From Planctomycetota bacterium (GTDB taxonomy: Bacteria > Planctomycetota > UBA1135 > UBA2386), in assembly GCA_014192625.1 (NCBI GenBank), contig BJHM01000015.1, forward strand, positions 1-64,000: a DNA stretch of 64,000 nt, given 5' to 3'. The notes under the pieces were generated by a model, which was not told the origin of the DNA, did not search any database, and saw nothing but the letters and a program-made list of their open reading frames with translations. Position 1 is the stretch's first letter. Each line of letters opens with the position of its first letter. This document shows positions 35,270-44,231 of the stretch, piece after piece. The translations under genes and the position numbers were made by a program.

Positions 35270-36385
35270 TCAGATGTTGTGCAGGCGAATGGCGCCGGTC
35301 GGGCAGTTGCGTTCGCATGCCATGTCGCGCGTGCACTCATAGTTATGCAACTTGCGCACGACATCGCCAAGCGGCACCGCAGCAAAACCGTTGGTGGCGC
35401 ACGTTGCCGCACAGATGCCGCAGTGAATGCAGGCGTTCGCGTCAACCTCAAGCCGAACGTGATCGCGCGGCAGTGTGACGTTGCGATCAAACTCTGCTAC
35501 CACCACTGGGTCGCACAGGTAGCGCGTCAGCGGATGCGTCGTCAAGACCTCAAGTGCCTCGCGCTCGCCGACCCGCACGATCTCCCGCACGTCCGGCATA
35601 TCCAGAATACCAAACTGCGAAACCTTGGGCTTGATCAGCACGGTGCGCGCATCGACGAAGCGGTGCAGATTGTGCTCGTTGAGCGCCTGTCCCATCACCT
35701 CGTAAGTCTGGGTCACGATGTGCAACCAGCTGCTCTTGAAGTTGGTCCGCGCATGCAAATCGCGATGCGACAGGTCGATGGCGATTACCAAATCCGGTTT
35801 GCGCGCAGCAGCTAGGCGTAAGCCGAGCGTCTCCGTCATGCCACCATCCACGTAGTGATCACCCTGGATCTCCAGCGGCTCAAAAACCGCCGGCAGACAT
35901 GCGCTCGCATACACCGCATCGGCAACCGGCACATCGTCCGCGCCCGGCAGTCCGAAGAAGCGTGACTTGCCACTGGTCAGCGACAGTGCATTGCAAAAAA
36001 ACGGCCGCGGCATGTCACCAAACACCTGCTGCGGGAGCCACCGCCGCAAAAACGCATGGAACGTGCGACCCTTGTAGAACGAGGTGTGGCGGAAGCCCTT
36101 CACCAGTTGTTTCAGGATGCTCGACTTGAAGTAGTCCTTGATCGTGATCTCGGACGCGACTTCCTCGATCCTGCGGCTGTCCATGCCGGTCGCATAGAGC
36201 GATCCCATCACGGCACCCATGCTGGTGCCCACCACCTCGTCGATGCGCAGGCCCAGCCGTTCGATGGCACGGATGATGCCGATGTGACAGTAGCCGCGCA
36301 TTCCGCCGCCGCCGAGCACGAGTACGGTCCGCCGCGGCGCTTCCGGCAGCCACGGGCGGGTCGCGGCGCGGCGGCCGCCATGCAT
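35270..36385 (-). CDS. Patatin-like phospholipase fused to a 2[4Fe-4S] ferredoxin domain
   Basis: 371 residues from the ATG at 36385 (MHGGRRAATRPWLPEAPRRT). Residues about 20-260 are a patatin domain: oxyanion loop GGGGMRGYCHIG, nucleophile elbow GTSMGA, and DGG for the catalytic aspartate, so a lipid acyl hydrolase is expected. The last 70 residues carry CIHCGICAATC and, further on, CTRDMACERNCPTGA, a bacterial ferredoxin-type pair of cluster motifs. The fusion of a lipase with an electron-transfer or redox-sensing module is unusual. It lies 63 bases upstream of the SDR and probably belongs to the same transcript. Confidence 0.85.
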   Translation of the reverse strand: MHGGRRAATRPWLPEAPRRTVLVLGGGGMRGYCHIGIIRAIERLGLRIDEVVGTSMGAVMGSLYATGMDSRRIEEVASEITIKDYFKSSILKQLVKGFRHTSFYKGRTFHAFLRRWLPQQVFGDMPRPFFCNALSLTSGKSRFFGLPGADDVPVADAVYASACLPAVFEPLEIQGDHYVDGGMTETLGLRLAAARKPDLVIAIDLSHRDLHARTNFKSSWLHIVTQTYEVMGQALNEHNLHRFVDARTVLIKPKVSQFGILDMPDVREIVRVGEREALEVLTTHPLTRYLCDPVVVAEFDRNVTLPRDHVRLEVDANACIHCGICAATCATNGFAAVPLGDVVRKLHNYECTRDMACERNCPTGAIRLHNI

Positions 36386-36560
36386 TGAATCGTTAGGGTC
36401 GGATGGACTCACTGTGGGAACACGCCTTAGAGCCGCACAAGTCGCGCGGACCGCATACCGATAGATCGGACCTGACAATGAGTTGCCTGAAGCCGGCAAC
36501 GAATCGCTGTTGGGGATCTAGAGGAAGGGGACGGCGACAGGCGGTCGCAACACAAACCAA

Positions 36561-38045
36561 ATGAACAAGTGGCGAGAAATCCAGCGCATGCCGCGCAGCG
36601 AGCAACGCGCGATGCAGGACCACTTACTGCGGCGCTACGTCAGCGAGTATCTCCAGCCCTTCAGCGCCTTCTACCGAGAGCTATTCGCTCGCGCGGGCGT
36701 CTCGCCCGACCAGATTCGCACGGTCGACGATCTGCGCCGCCTGCCGCTCACCAGCAAAATAGACCTGCTGCCGTCCAAGGAAGATCCGCAACGCTTCAAA
36801 AAGTTCATCCTGCAACCTGATCCCGCGAGCCTGAAGGCCGCGTGGCCACTGCACAAAAAACTGCCGCTCTTATGGCAGAAGTGGACCAAGGGCACGGCGG
36901 CGGTGAAGCAGCGGTTGCGCACTGAATTCTATCCGAGCTTCATGACCTTCACGACCGGCCGCTCCGCAGAGCCGGTGCCATTCTTCTACACGCCGCACGA
37001 TCTCGCCAACCTGCGTGAAACTGGTGCGCGACTGGTCGACGTGATGGGACTCCACTCGGAATTCCGCGTCGCCAACGTGTTCCCATATGCGCCGCACCTC
37101 GCGTTTTGGCAGGTGTTCAGCGCCGGACAAGCGACCGGCATGATGGTGCTGTCGACCGGCGGCGGCAAAGTGATGGGCAGCAGCGGCGACCTGCGGGCAA
37201 TCGCCCGTTTGCGCGCTGAGGCACTGATCGGCGTGCCAGGCTACATCTACCACCTGCTGCGGCGCGGCGCGGCAGAGGGCATTGATCTCTCGTCCATCAA
37301 GATCGTGGTGCTGGGCGCCGAACGCGTGCCGCCCGGCATGAAGCTCAAGATTCGCAGCCTGCTTGCCCAGATGGGCGCAAAAGATGTGCGCGTTTTTGGC
37401 ACCTACGGATTCACCGAGGCGCGGATGGCGTTCGCCGAGTGTCCGACGCAGGACAACGAATACACCGGCTACCACCTCTACCCAGACTTGGCAATCTTTG
37501 AGGTCGTAGACCCAAAGACCGGCGAAGTGGTGCCCGATGGCTGTGACGGCGAGCTCGTGTTCTCGCCACTGCAAGCGCGCGCTAGTTGCGTGTTCCGGTA
37601 TCGCACTGGCGATCTTGTCCGCGGCGGCATCCGCTACGAGCCGTGCCCGCATTGCGGTCGCACGGTGCCGCGCATCAGCAGCGACCTGACACGCGAATCG
37701 TCGCTGAAGGACCTGCAGCTACTGAAGATCAAAGGGACGCTCGTCAACCTGGAAGACTGCGCGATGCTGCTCGGCAGCATGCCCGAAATCGAGGAGTGGC
37801 AGATCGAGCTGCGCAAGAAAGACGACGACCCACTCGAAGTGGATGAGTTGGTCGTGCACTTGGCATTGCGCGATGACGAGCAACGCGAAGCGGCAGCTAC
37901 CAAGGTCCGCGAAACATTCAAAGGCAGGCTCGAGGTGGCGCCCAATCGCGTCGAGTTCCTCGGCCTCGAAGCCATGCTGCGAAAAATCGGCATGGAGACT
38001 GAGATGAAGGAGAAACGCTTCGTAGACGCGAGGCCTAAACCATGA
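36561..38045 (+). CDS. PaaK-like AMP-dependent CoA ligase
   Basis: 494 residues. Adenylate-forming enzyme of the phenylacetate-CoA ligase branch: a TFTTGRSAEPVPFFYTPHDL P-loop-like segment, GVPGYIYHLL, VLGAERVPPGMKLKIR, and FGTYGFTEARMAFAECP before the adenylation aspartate in RYRTGDLV. EPCPHCGRTVPRI is a zinc-ribbon-like insertion seen in this branch. It would activate a carboxylic acid (aromatic or fatty) to the acyl-CoA. Its stop overlaps the thiolase ATG (ATGA), so it is the first gene of a coupled three-gene operon. It is divergent from the patatin gene. Confidence 0.88.
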   Translation: MNKWREIQRMPRSEQRAMQDHLLRRYVSEYLQPFSAFYRELFARAGVSPDQIRTVDDLRRLPLTSKIDLLPSKEDPQRFKKFILQPDPASLKAAWPLHKKLPLLWQKWTKGTAAVKQRLRTEFYPSFMTFTTGRSAEPVPFFYTPHDLANLRETGARLVDVMGLHSEFRVANVFPYAPHLAFWQVFSAGQATGMMVLSTGGGKVMGSSGDLRAIARLRAEALIGVPGYIYHLLRRGAAEGIDLSSIKIVVLGAERVPPGMKLKIRSLLAQMGAKDVRVFGTYGFTEARMAFAECPTQDNEYTGYHLYPDLAIFEVVDPKTGEVVPDGCDGELVFSPLQARASCVFRYRTGDLVRGGIRYEPCPHCGRTVPRISSDLTRESSLKDLQLLKIKGTLVNLEDCAMLLGSMPEIEEWQIELRKKDDDPLEVDELVVHLALRDDEQREAAATKVRETFKGRLEVAPNRVEFLGLEAMLRKIGMETEMKEKRFVDARPKP

Positions 38046-39340
38046 CGCAGCAAGACACCGATTTGGCGATCATCGCCGGTTTTCGCACCCCGTTCTGCAA
38101 GGCCTCCGGCGCAATGCAAGGCGCCGCCGCGGCCGACCTTGCTGCGCACGTGTTCCGCGAAGTGCTCGACCGCACGGGTTTTGACCCAGCGCAAATCGAC
38201 GAGGTGCTCCTTGGTTGCGCCGGTCCCGATGCGCGCGAGGCCAACGTCGCGCGCGTTGCCGCCCTGCGCGCTGGCGTGCCAGCCTCGGTGCCAGCACTCA
38301 CCGTGATGCGCAACTGCGCGTCCGGGATGGAAGCGGTGCTGCAGGCGCAGACCAGAATGCGCGCCGGTGAAGGCGAAGTTTTTTTAGTCGGCGGCGCTGA
38401 GTCGATGTCCAACTTCCCCCTGCTGATGGGCCCTCGGTTGGTGAAGTTCTTCACCAACCTGGGCAAGTCGAAGAACGCCATCCAGCGAATGCGCGCGATG
38501 CTGCAGTTTCGTCCGTCGGCGCTGAAGCCGCGCATCGCGGTGATGGAAGGCCTCACCGATCCGATCACTGGTTTGATGATGGGTAACACGGCGGAAAATG
38601 TCGCGCGCCTGTTTGGCATCAATCGCGACAGCATGGATGCGTTTGCGTTGCAAAGTCACCAGCGCGCCGCTGCGGCACAGCAGAAAAATCGGTTCGCCAG
38701 CGAGATCGTGCCGTTCACGCCGCCGCCGCGATTCCAAGCCATGCTGTGCACCGACGACGGAGTGCGTCAACAGCAGACGATGCAGGCGTTGACCCAGCTG
38801 CGCCCGGTGTTTGACCGCAACAATGGCGACGTGACAGTCGGCAACTCGTGCCAAATCACCGACGGCGCGGCAGCGATGCTCGTCACCACGGTGCGGCGCG
38901 CAAAGTCGCTCGGCCTAAAGCCGCTCGCCGTGCTGCGTGGCGCCGCCAGCAAAGGCCTCGATCCCGCATACATGGGTCTCGGCCCGGTGCACGCAACGCC
39001 GCGCGCGCTGCAAACGGCCGGCATAGAGTTCAAAGACCTAGACCTGTTTGAAATCAACGAAGCCTTCGCCGCGCAGGTGCTCGGCTGCATGCGCGCGTTC
39101 AGCAGCGACTCTTACTGCCGCGACCAGCTAGGCCTCTCCAGTGCACTCGGCGAAATCGACCCAAGCAAACTCAACGTCAATGGCGGTGCCATCGCACTCG
39201 GCCACCCGATCGCCGCATCCGGCGCGCGGTTGTTGATCACGCTGGCGCAAGAACTGCGGCAGCAAAACAAGCGGTATGGATTGGCGGCGCTGTGCATCGG
39301 CGGCGGCCAAGGCCAAGCCATGATTCTGGAGGCAGCATGA
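38042..39340 (+). CDS. Acetyl-CoA acyltransferase (thiolase)
   Basis: 432 residues. Thiolytic cleavage of 3-ketoacyl-CoA to acetyl-CoA and a shortened acyl-CoA. Nucleophile C92 lies in MRNCASGMEA, NEAFAAQVL gives the active-site Asn region, GGAIALGHPIAASGAR the His, and CIGGGQG the second Cys. The sequence resembles FadI-type thiolases of multifunctional beta-oxidation complexes. It begins inside the ligase stop codon, and its own stop overlaps the start of the FadJ-type gene. The three proteins are therefore made together. Confidence 0.92.
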   Translation: MTQQDTDLAIIAGFRTPFCKASGAMQGAAAADLAAHVFREVLDRTGFDPAQIDEVLLGCAGPDAREANVARVAALRAGVPASVPALTVMRNCASGMEAVLQAQTRMRAGEGEVFLVGGAESMSNFPLLMGPRLVKFFTNLGKSKNAIQRMRAMLQFRPSALKPRIAVMEGLTDPITGLMMGNTAENVARLFGINRDSMDAFALQSHQRAAAAQQKNRFASEIVPFTPPPRFQAMLCTDDGVRQQQTMQALTQLRPVFDRNNGDVTVGNSCQITDGAAAMLVTTVRRAKSLGLKPLAVLRGAASKGLDPAYMGLGPVHATPRALQTAGIEFKDLDLFEINEAFAAQVLGCMRAFSSDSYCRDQLGLSSALGEIDPSKLNVNGGAIALGHPIAASGARLLITLAQELRQQNKRYGLAALCIGGGQGQAMILEAA

Positions 39341-41487
39341 ACGCCACCACCACTCACGAACCAAAGAACCCCGTGCCAACGACGGCGCCACTCGTTCCCT
39401 GCACCATCGACGCAAATGGCATTGCCACAGTTCGACTCGGCCGCGCCGATGAGAGCGTGGTCACGTTCACCCGCGAACGACTGCTGGCACTCGGCGAAGT
39501 GTTGTCTTCGCTGCGACAAAACCGCGCGCTGCGCGGCGTGATCATTGCGGGCTCCGCGCCTGGCATGTTCTGCGCCGGCGCCGACATCAACCTGATTCAC
39601 TCGATCGCCTCGGTCGAAGAAGGCACTGCGGCGGCAAACACCGGCCGCGAAGTCTTCCAACTCTGCCAGCAGCTGCCTGTGCCTGTCGTGGCGGCCATCG
39701 AAGGGCCCTGCGTCGGCGGCGGTTGCGAACTGGCATTGTTCTGTGACCTGCGCGTCGCCAGCGACCATCCAGCAACGCAGATCGGGCTGCCTGAAACCAA
39801 GCTCGGCATCGTGCCAGGCTTTGGCGGCACGCAAAACATGGCACGCCTGATCGGGCTGCCGAACGCGCTCGACATGATCCTCGCCGGCAAGTTGCTAAAG
39901 CCGGTGCCGGCCAAAAAGAAGGGCCTCGTCGACCGCGTTGTGCCAAGCGACAAACTGCTCTCGACCGCACTTGCCGAATTGCAGAAGTTGATTCAACAGG
40001 GCAAAAAAGCCCCCAAGCGCAAACTGCGCGGCGCAGCATTTTGGTTCAGCAAGACCCCGCTGCGAGCAATCGCCGCTCGCGCCGCGCGCAAAGCGCTGAG
40101 CGATGGCCCTGCCAAGTTCTATCCCGCCCCAAGGCTCGCTCTCGAGTTGTGCTTGCAAGCCTTCACGCAGCCAGTCGCGCAGGGTTTCGCGGCAGAAGCG
40201 CGCGCACTCGGCGAAATGATCGCATCACCGGTCAGCAAGGCGCTGACACATTTGTTCTTCCTCACCGAACGCAGCAAGCGACTCGGCAAGCAACCGGGCG
40301 CCGCCGATTTGTCGCGCGGCCTGATCGTCGGCGGCGGCGTCATGGGCGCTGGCATCGCGAGCCTGCTGGCACAGAAGGGCCTGCGGGTAAGGCTCTGCGA
40401 CCTAAACGGCGAAGCTCTCGCGAAAGCCAAAGCACGCCTGCAGGATGATCTGACCAAGCGGCTAAAGCGCCGCCACATGGAACGTCATGAAGCGCAGGCC
40501 GTGCAGGACCGGCTCGCGGTATCGAGCGACTGGGGCAGCCTCGTTGGCGTGGACCTCTTTCTCGAAGCAGTGGTTGAGGATCTCGCGGTGAAGCGCAAGC
40601 TGATGAGTGAAGCGGTCGCACGCGGCTTGCCGGCCGACGCGATCATCGCCACCAATACGAGTTCGTTGCCGGTCTTTGCGATGGCAGAAACCGTGCCAAA
40701 CCCAGAGCGCGTGGTTGGCATCCACTTCTTCAACCCGCCTGAGAAGATGCCGCTGATCGAAGTGATCCGCGGGAAGCACACGAGTGACGCTGCGGTCGCA
40801 ACCGCATGCCGGCTCGCAGTGCGGCTCGGCAAGTTTCCGATTGTCGTGCAGGACACGCCCGGCTTCCTGGTCAATCGCTGCCTCGCGCCGTATTTGAACG
40901 AAGCATCGCGCCTCCTGCTCGAAGGCAATGAGCCGGAGTTTATCGATCGCGTCATGCTCGACTTCGGCATGCCAATGGGCCCATGCCGCTTGCTCGACGA
41001 GGTTGGCTTCGACGTAGCGACCAAGGTCAGCGAAGTCATGAGCAAGGCGTTTGCCAGCCGCATGCAACCGACCCCGCTGTTCGCCGCGATGGTCGAGAAA
41101 AAGGCACTCGGCAAGAAATCTGGCGGCGGCATCTATGCCGTGCGTGGCAATCGCCCGGGTCCAGGCGTGCAAGTCATCGAACGGCTGCGCAAGGAGCGCG
41201 GCATGCCAACGCGCCAGGCATCGCGCAGCGAAGTGTTGCAGCGCCTGATCTACCCGATGATCGATGAGGCCTACCGCTGCCTCGATGAGAAGATCGTCGC
41301 TGCCGAACAGGACCTCGACCTCGGGCTCGTGATGGGCATCGGCTTCCCGCCGTTTCTCGGTGGCGTAACCGGCTTCGCACAGCGCGAGGGCCTGAAGACA
41401 ATCGTTCTCGCGCTCGACGAACTCGCACGCAAGACCGACCCGCGCTTCCAACCGAGCGACGGCCTGCGCCGCCGTTCGCTGGCCTGA
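39337..41487 (+). CDS. fadJ: Enoyl-CoA hydratase / 3-hydroxyacyl-CoA dehydrogenase (FadJ-type)
   Basis: 716 residues from the ATG at 39337, which overlaps the thiolase stop. The N-terminal crotonase domain (to about 300) has GMFCAGADINL, with both catalytic glutamates in GGGCELALFC and GLPETKLGIV. The dehydrogenase domain starts at LIVGGGVMGAGIASLLAQKG (NAD site). HFFNPPEKMPLIEVI holds the catalytic His, and the C-terminal 3HCDH helical domains follow (FGMPMGPCRLLDEVG and a second copy near VMGIGFPPFLGG). It performs two consecutive beta-oxidation steps; the thiolase next door completes the cycle. Confidence 0.93.
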   Translation: MNATTTHEPKNPVPTTAPLVPCTIDANGIATVRLGRADESVVTFTRERLLALGEVLSSLRQNRALRGVIIAGSAPGMFCAGADINLIHSIASVEEGTAAANTGREVFQLCQQLPVPVVAAIEGPCVGGGCELALFCDLRVASDHPATQIGLPETKLGIVPGFGGTQNMARLIGLPNALDMILAGKLLKPVPAKKKGLVDRVVPSDKLLSTALAELQKLIQQGKKAPKRKLRGAAFWFSKTPLRAIAARAARKALSDGPAKFYPAPRLALELCLQAFTQPVAQGFAAEARALGEMIASPVSKALTHLFFLTERSKRLGKQPGAADLSRGLIVGGGVMGAGIASLLAQKGLRVRLCDLNGEALAKAKARLQDDLTKRLKRRHMERHEAQAVQDRLAVSSDWGSLVGVDLFLEAVVEDLAVKRKLMSEAVARGLPADAIIATNTSSLPVFAMAETVPNPERVVGIHFFNPPEKMPLIEVIRGKHTSDAAVATACRLAVRLGKFPIVVQDTPGFLVNRCLAPYLNEASRLLLEGNEPEFIDRVMLDFGMPMGPCRLLDEVGFDVATKVSEVMSKAFASRMQPTPLFAAMVEKKALGKKSGGGIYAVRGNRPGPGVQVIERLRKERGMPTRQASRSEVLQRLIYPMIDEAYRCLDEKIVAAEQDLDLGLVMGIGFPPFLGGVTGFAQREGLKTIVLALDELARKTDPRFQPSDGLRRRSLA

Positions 41488-42110
41488 CGAACGAGCCAGG
41501 GAACCAATACCACTACACCTCAATGGCCACCGACAAACGGTGCCGCAGCGCGGTGCAGGGATCTGCGCCATTGGCCTGCGCCGCAGCTTGAGGAAGCGGC
41601 GCGACATTGCGGCGCGACACGCTGCGGTGCATCGCCACATAGGCCCGGATGCAGCACTGGAACGCGCTTCGCGACACCGCACTGGCCACCAGCAACCAAT
41701 GCCGCCGCACGGTGTCGCGCTTTACGCCATTGATCTACGCCGCAGCTCGAGAGGGCTGTGCCACACAGTTGCCGCAACGCAACACCGCACCGGTAACCGG
41801 CTAAAACGCTGGGTTTGCGGCCGTCCCGACTCGTCGTAGCCATGCAGGTCGTCCCAGTTTGAGTTGGGAAAAATCGCCGCCAGAATTACTGCGCGATGGT
41901 CTTGCAGAAAATTTCTCATGTCATGTTTGCGGTGGCACTGGACCTTCAAACAGCAGCCAAACGGCCGCTGAAATTTTGAACTAAACTAATGTAACGGGCG
42001 TGCTATTAGCGGTGGAGCATTTCCCTTTACCTGTCGATAGGCCGTGCAGCCGGGGGATACGTCACCCTCAGTCTGACCTGTCGTTCTTTTTACCGCTTGG
42101 ATTTTGTGCC
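41488..42110. repeat. Non-coding gap with an imperfect 69-bp direct repeat
   Basis: About 620 bases without a convincing gene. The segments 41524-41592 and 41685-41753 align over their full length without gaps, starting TGGCCACC and ending in CGCCGCAGCTTGAG / CGCCGCAGCTCGAG. Identity is by eye about three-quarters. The repeat is not protein-like on either strand, and I do not recognise it. Confidence 0.5.
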
Positions 42111-43139
42111 GTGAGGTTCCAGCTGGCCATTTTGGTCTGTCTGCTAACCGGTTGCGCAATGCAACCGACTCCGGTCGAAACCATGACTGCAGCGAGCATC
42201 TCAAATCGAGACCTGCTACTGCAACTCGCTCACAGCAACTCGATGCGACTTGGTGTCGAGTTTTTGCCGCCTGCTGCGGATGAGCTTGCTGTTTCGGCAC
42301 TACCGGCCGCAGCTCGCGCGCAAGATCCACCAAGGCCAAACTTGCAACTGCCGCGCCCCCAAATCCAGCCCAAGATTGGCGCCGCCCGTCGCGAACTGCT
42401 TTCGCAAGAAAAGCACACGTGGCTCCTCAGCAGCGACGACCTCACATCGATTCACTCGAGTCTTGAGCGCGAAACGTTGCTGTTTCTTGACGACGTGCTC
42501 GAACAGGACTACCACCGATCCACGTTTGACCTTTCCACACCAATTCTCGACGCGGAAACGATCGATCAGCAGAGCCCCTTATTTGTGCTGCCGGACGGCG
42601 ACTGCGATGCGGACGAATTGGCCGAACTGATGAATGAACGCGGGCTTTCTCTCATGCGCCGCCCAGCTCAACGCCTGCTGCGCCGCATGCCGATCGTGCA
42701 CGATGCCGAGCTTGAAATTCAGGATTTCAGCTCAAGCAACGTGCCGCTGTCGAAGTCCTATCGGGAAACTCACGCCGATCAGCGCAGCCTCGGCCGAGTG
42801 TCGGTGCGCGTTCACGCGGGCCAATGGAATGACCCCATCGAGGTCAACTATCTACGCCGCGGGTTCCGCATCGGCTCGAGTCAGGAGCACCTCAAAATCG
42901 GTCTGCAAAATCAGCTGACCGACAGTCTAAGGCTCGATGCGAATTGCGAGTGGAACTACGACACGCAAGGCTTTAGTGCCCGCGCCGAACTGAGCTTTTC
43001 CGCAGGACCGCAGACGAGCGTGCATTTGCTGGTGAGCGACTCCATCGACTTCCTAGTAACTTCCAACCAACACTCGCTCTACTCAACCCCATTGGATGGC
43101 TCGCCAGGAATCATGTTGTATGCCGTGCACCGGTTCTGA
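42111..43139 (+). CDS. Lipoprotein of unknown function
   Basis: 342 residues from the GTG at 42111, chosen because it starts a lipoprotein signal (VRFQLAILVCLLTGC) with the lipobox LTGC; the longer frame upstream has no signal logic. The mature part has an acidic, helix-rich first half. The second half looks like beta strands with alternating hydrophobics (VRVHAGQWNDPIEVNYLRRG; RLDANCEWNYDTQGFSARAE), ending in F as outer-membrane beta-barrel-like domains do. Its last codons overlap the start of the hydrolase gene. Confidence 0.6.
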   Translation: MRFQLAILVCLLTGCAMQPTPVETMTAASISNRDLLLQLAHSNSMRLGVEFLPPAADELAVSALPAAARAQDPPRPNLQLPRPQIQPKIGAARRELLSQEKHTWLLSSDDLTSIHSSLERETLLFLDDVLEQDYHRSTFDLSTPILDAETIDQQSPLFVLPDGDCDADELAELMNERGLSLMRRPAQRLLRRMPIVHDAELEIQDFSSSNVPLSKSYRETHADQRSLGRVSVRVHAGQWNDPIEVNYLRRGFRIGSSQEHLKIGLQNQLTDSLRLDANCEWNYDTQGFSARAELSFSAGPQTSVHLLVSDSIDFLVTSNQHSLYSTPLDGSPGIMLYAVHRF

Positions 43140-44124
43140 GTCATCCAAGGCACCGGGCCTGCGCCTCGAACACCGCTATTCCGCGCTGCTAAAATCACTG
43201 CTCGTCTGCGTTGCAACATCGTGCAGCTATGTGCCACCACCCTGTTTCCCGCGCGCTGCATTGCCGTTGCCAAGCGAAGTTGCCGCCCGCTACGCGCTAC
43301 CGTGCACGCCGCAGCTAACCACGCTAACGAAGCTGCCGGGCGACTCGGCGCTCGCCGGCGAACTGACCTGCGGCAGCGAGACGATTCGATTTCACCTGCT
43401 GCAGCATGCAGACCAACAGCGCCCCGTCGTGCTGCTGGTGCCAATCCTCAGTGGCGGCGAAGACCTGATGCGCAGCATTGCTCGCCGCGTTGTGCAACGT
43501 GGCTACCACGCTGCCTGGTGTGAACGTGCGGGCTCGGCAATGCGAGTGCCTCAGCGCAGCCCAGAACTGGAACAACTTTTCGTGCGGACGGTCGTGCAGC
43601 AGAGGGTCTTGCTGGCCTTTTTGCGCGACACGACGATCCTTCGACCGCGCGCGTTCTTCGCGCTCGGGGTGTCGATGGGCGGCATCATTTCGACGGTGCT
43701 CACGGCGGTGGAACCCGACCTCGATGGCACCGCGATCTGCCTCGCTGGCGCGGACCTGCCAAATATCGTGCTCGACTCCGATGAGTCGCGCGTGGTGCGC
43801 TGGCGCAACTGGCGAATGGCTGATGGTGGCATCGGCGCGAACGGACTGCGCCAAGAACTGCAGCGCGAACTGCTCTCCGATCCAGGCCGGCTCGGCCCGT
43901 TCGTGGACACGAATAGCGTCCTGCTGGTGCACGCCACTTTCGACGAAGTGATCCGCCCGCCACATCAGGACCTCCTGTGGGAATCCCTCGGCCGGCCGCG
44001 GCGATTTTTGCTGCCCCTTGGCCATAGCAGCTCTGCCATGGCGATCGACTCGATCATCGCCACAGCAACCGGCTTTTTTCATGAACGGGAGCCGCTGGCA
44101 GAACCCTTGGCAACACGCCGCTGA
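43120..44124 (+). CDS. Alpha/beta hydrolase, probably exported or lipid-anchored
   Basis: 334 residues from the ATG at 43120 (a start at 43096 is possible), overlapping the previous gene by 20 bases. LLKSLLVCVATSC may be a lipoprotein signal. The nucleophile elbow is ALGVSMGGIIST; the His is probably in PLGHSSSA and the Asp in the HATFDEVIRPP loop. This is a serine hydrolase of unknown substrate. The shared overlap with the lipoprotein gene suggests they act together in the envelope. Confidence 0.75.
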   Translation: MPCTGSESSKAPGLRLEHRYSALLKSLLVCVATSCSYVPPPCFPRAALPLPSEVAARYALPCTPQLTTLTKLPGDSALAGELTCGSETIRFHLLQHADQQRPVVLLVPILSGGEDLMRSIARRVVQRGYHAAWCERAGSAMRVPQRSPELEQLFVRTVVQQRVLLAFLRDTTILRPRAFFALGVSMGGIISTVLTAVEPDLDGTAICLAGADLPNIVLDSDESRVVRWRNWRMADGGIGANGLRQELQRELLSDPGRLGPFVDTNSVLLVHATFDEVIRPPHQDLLWESLGRPRRFLLPLGHSSSAMAIDSIIATATGFFHEREPLAEPLATRR

Positions 44125-44231
44125 CCGGCCCGCCGCAACAGAGAATCGAGCAGGAGGCAACCGGCCCCTTGCGCGTCCTGTCGGCCACCCCTTTCATCTG
44201 TCAACCCATCCTTCTTCCCAGAACCTGATCC

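Noticed and set aside
40462-41682. 406-codon minus-strand frame opposite fadJ
   Set aside because: A shadow of the high-GC coding strand; it has no start context or recognisable domain.
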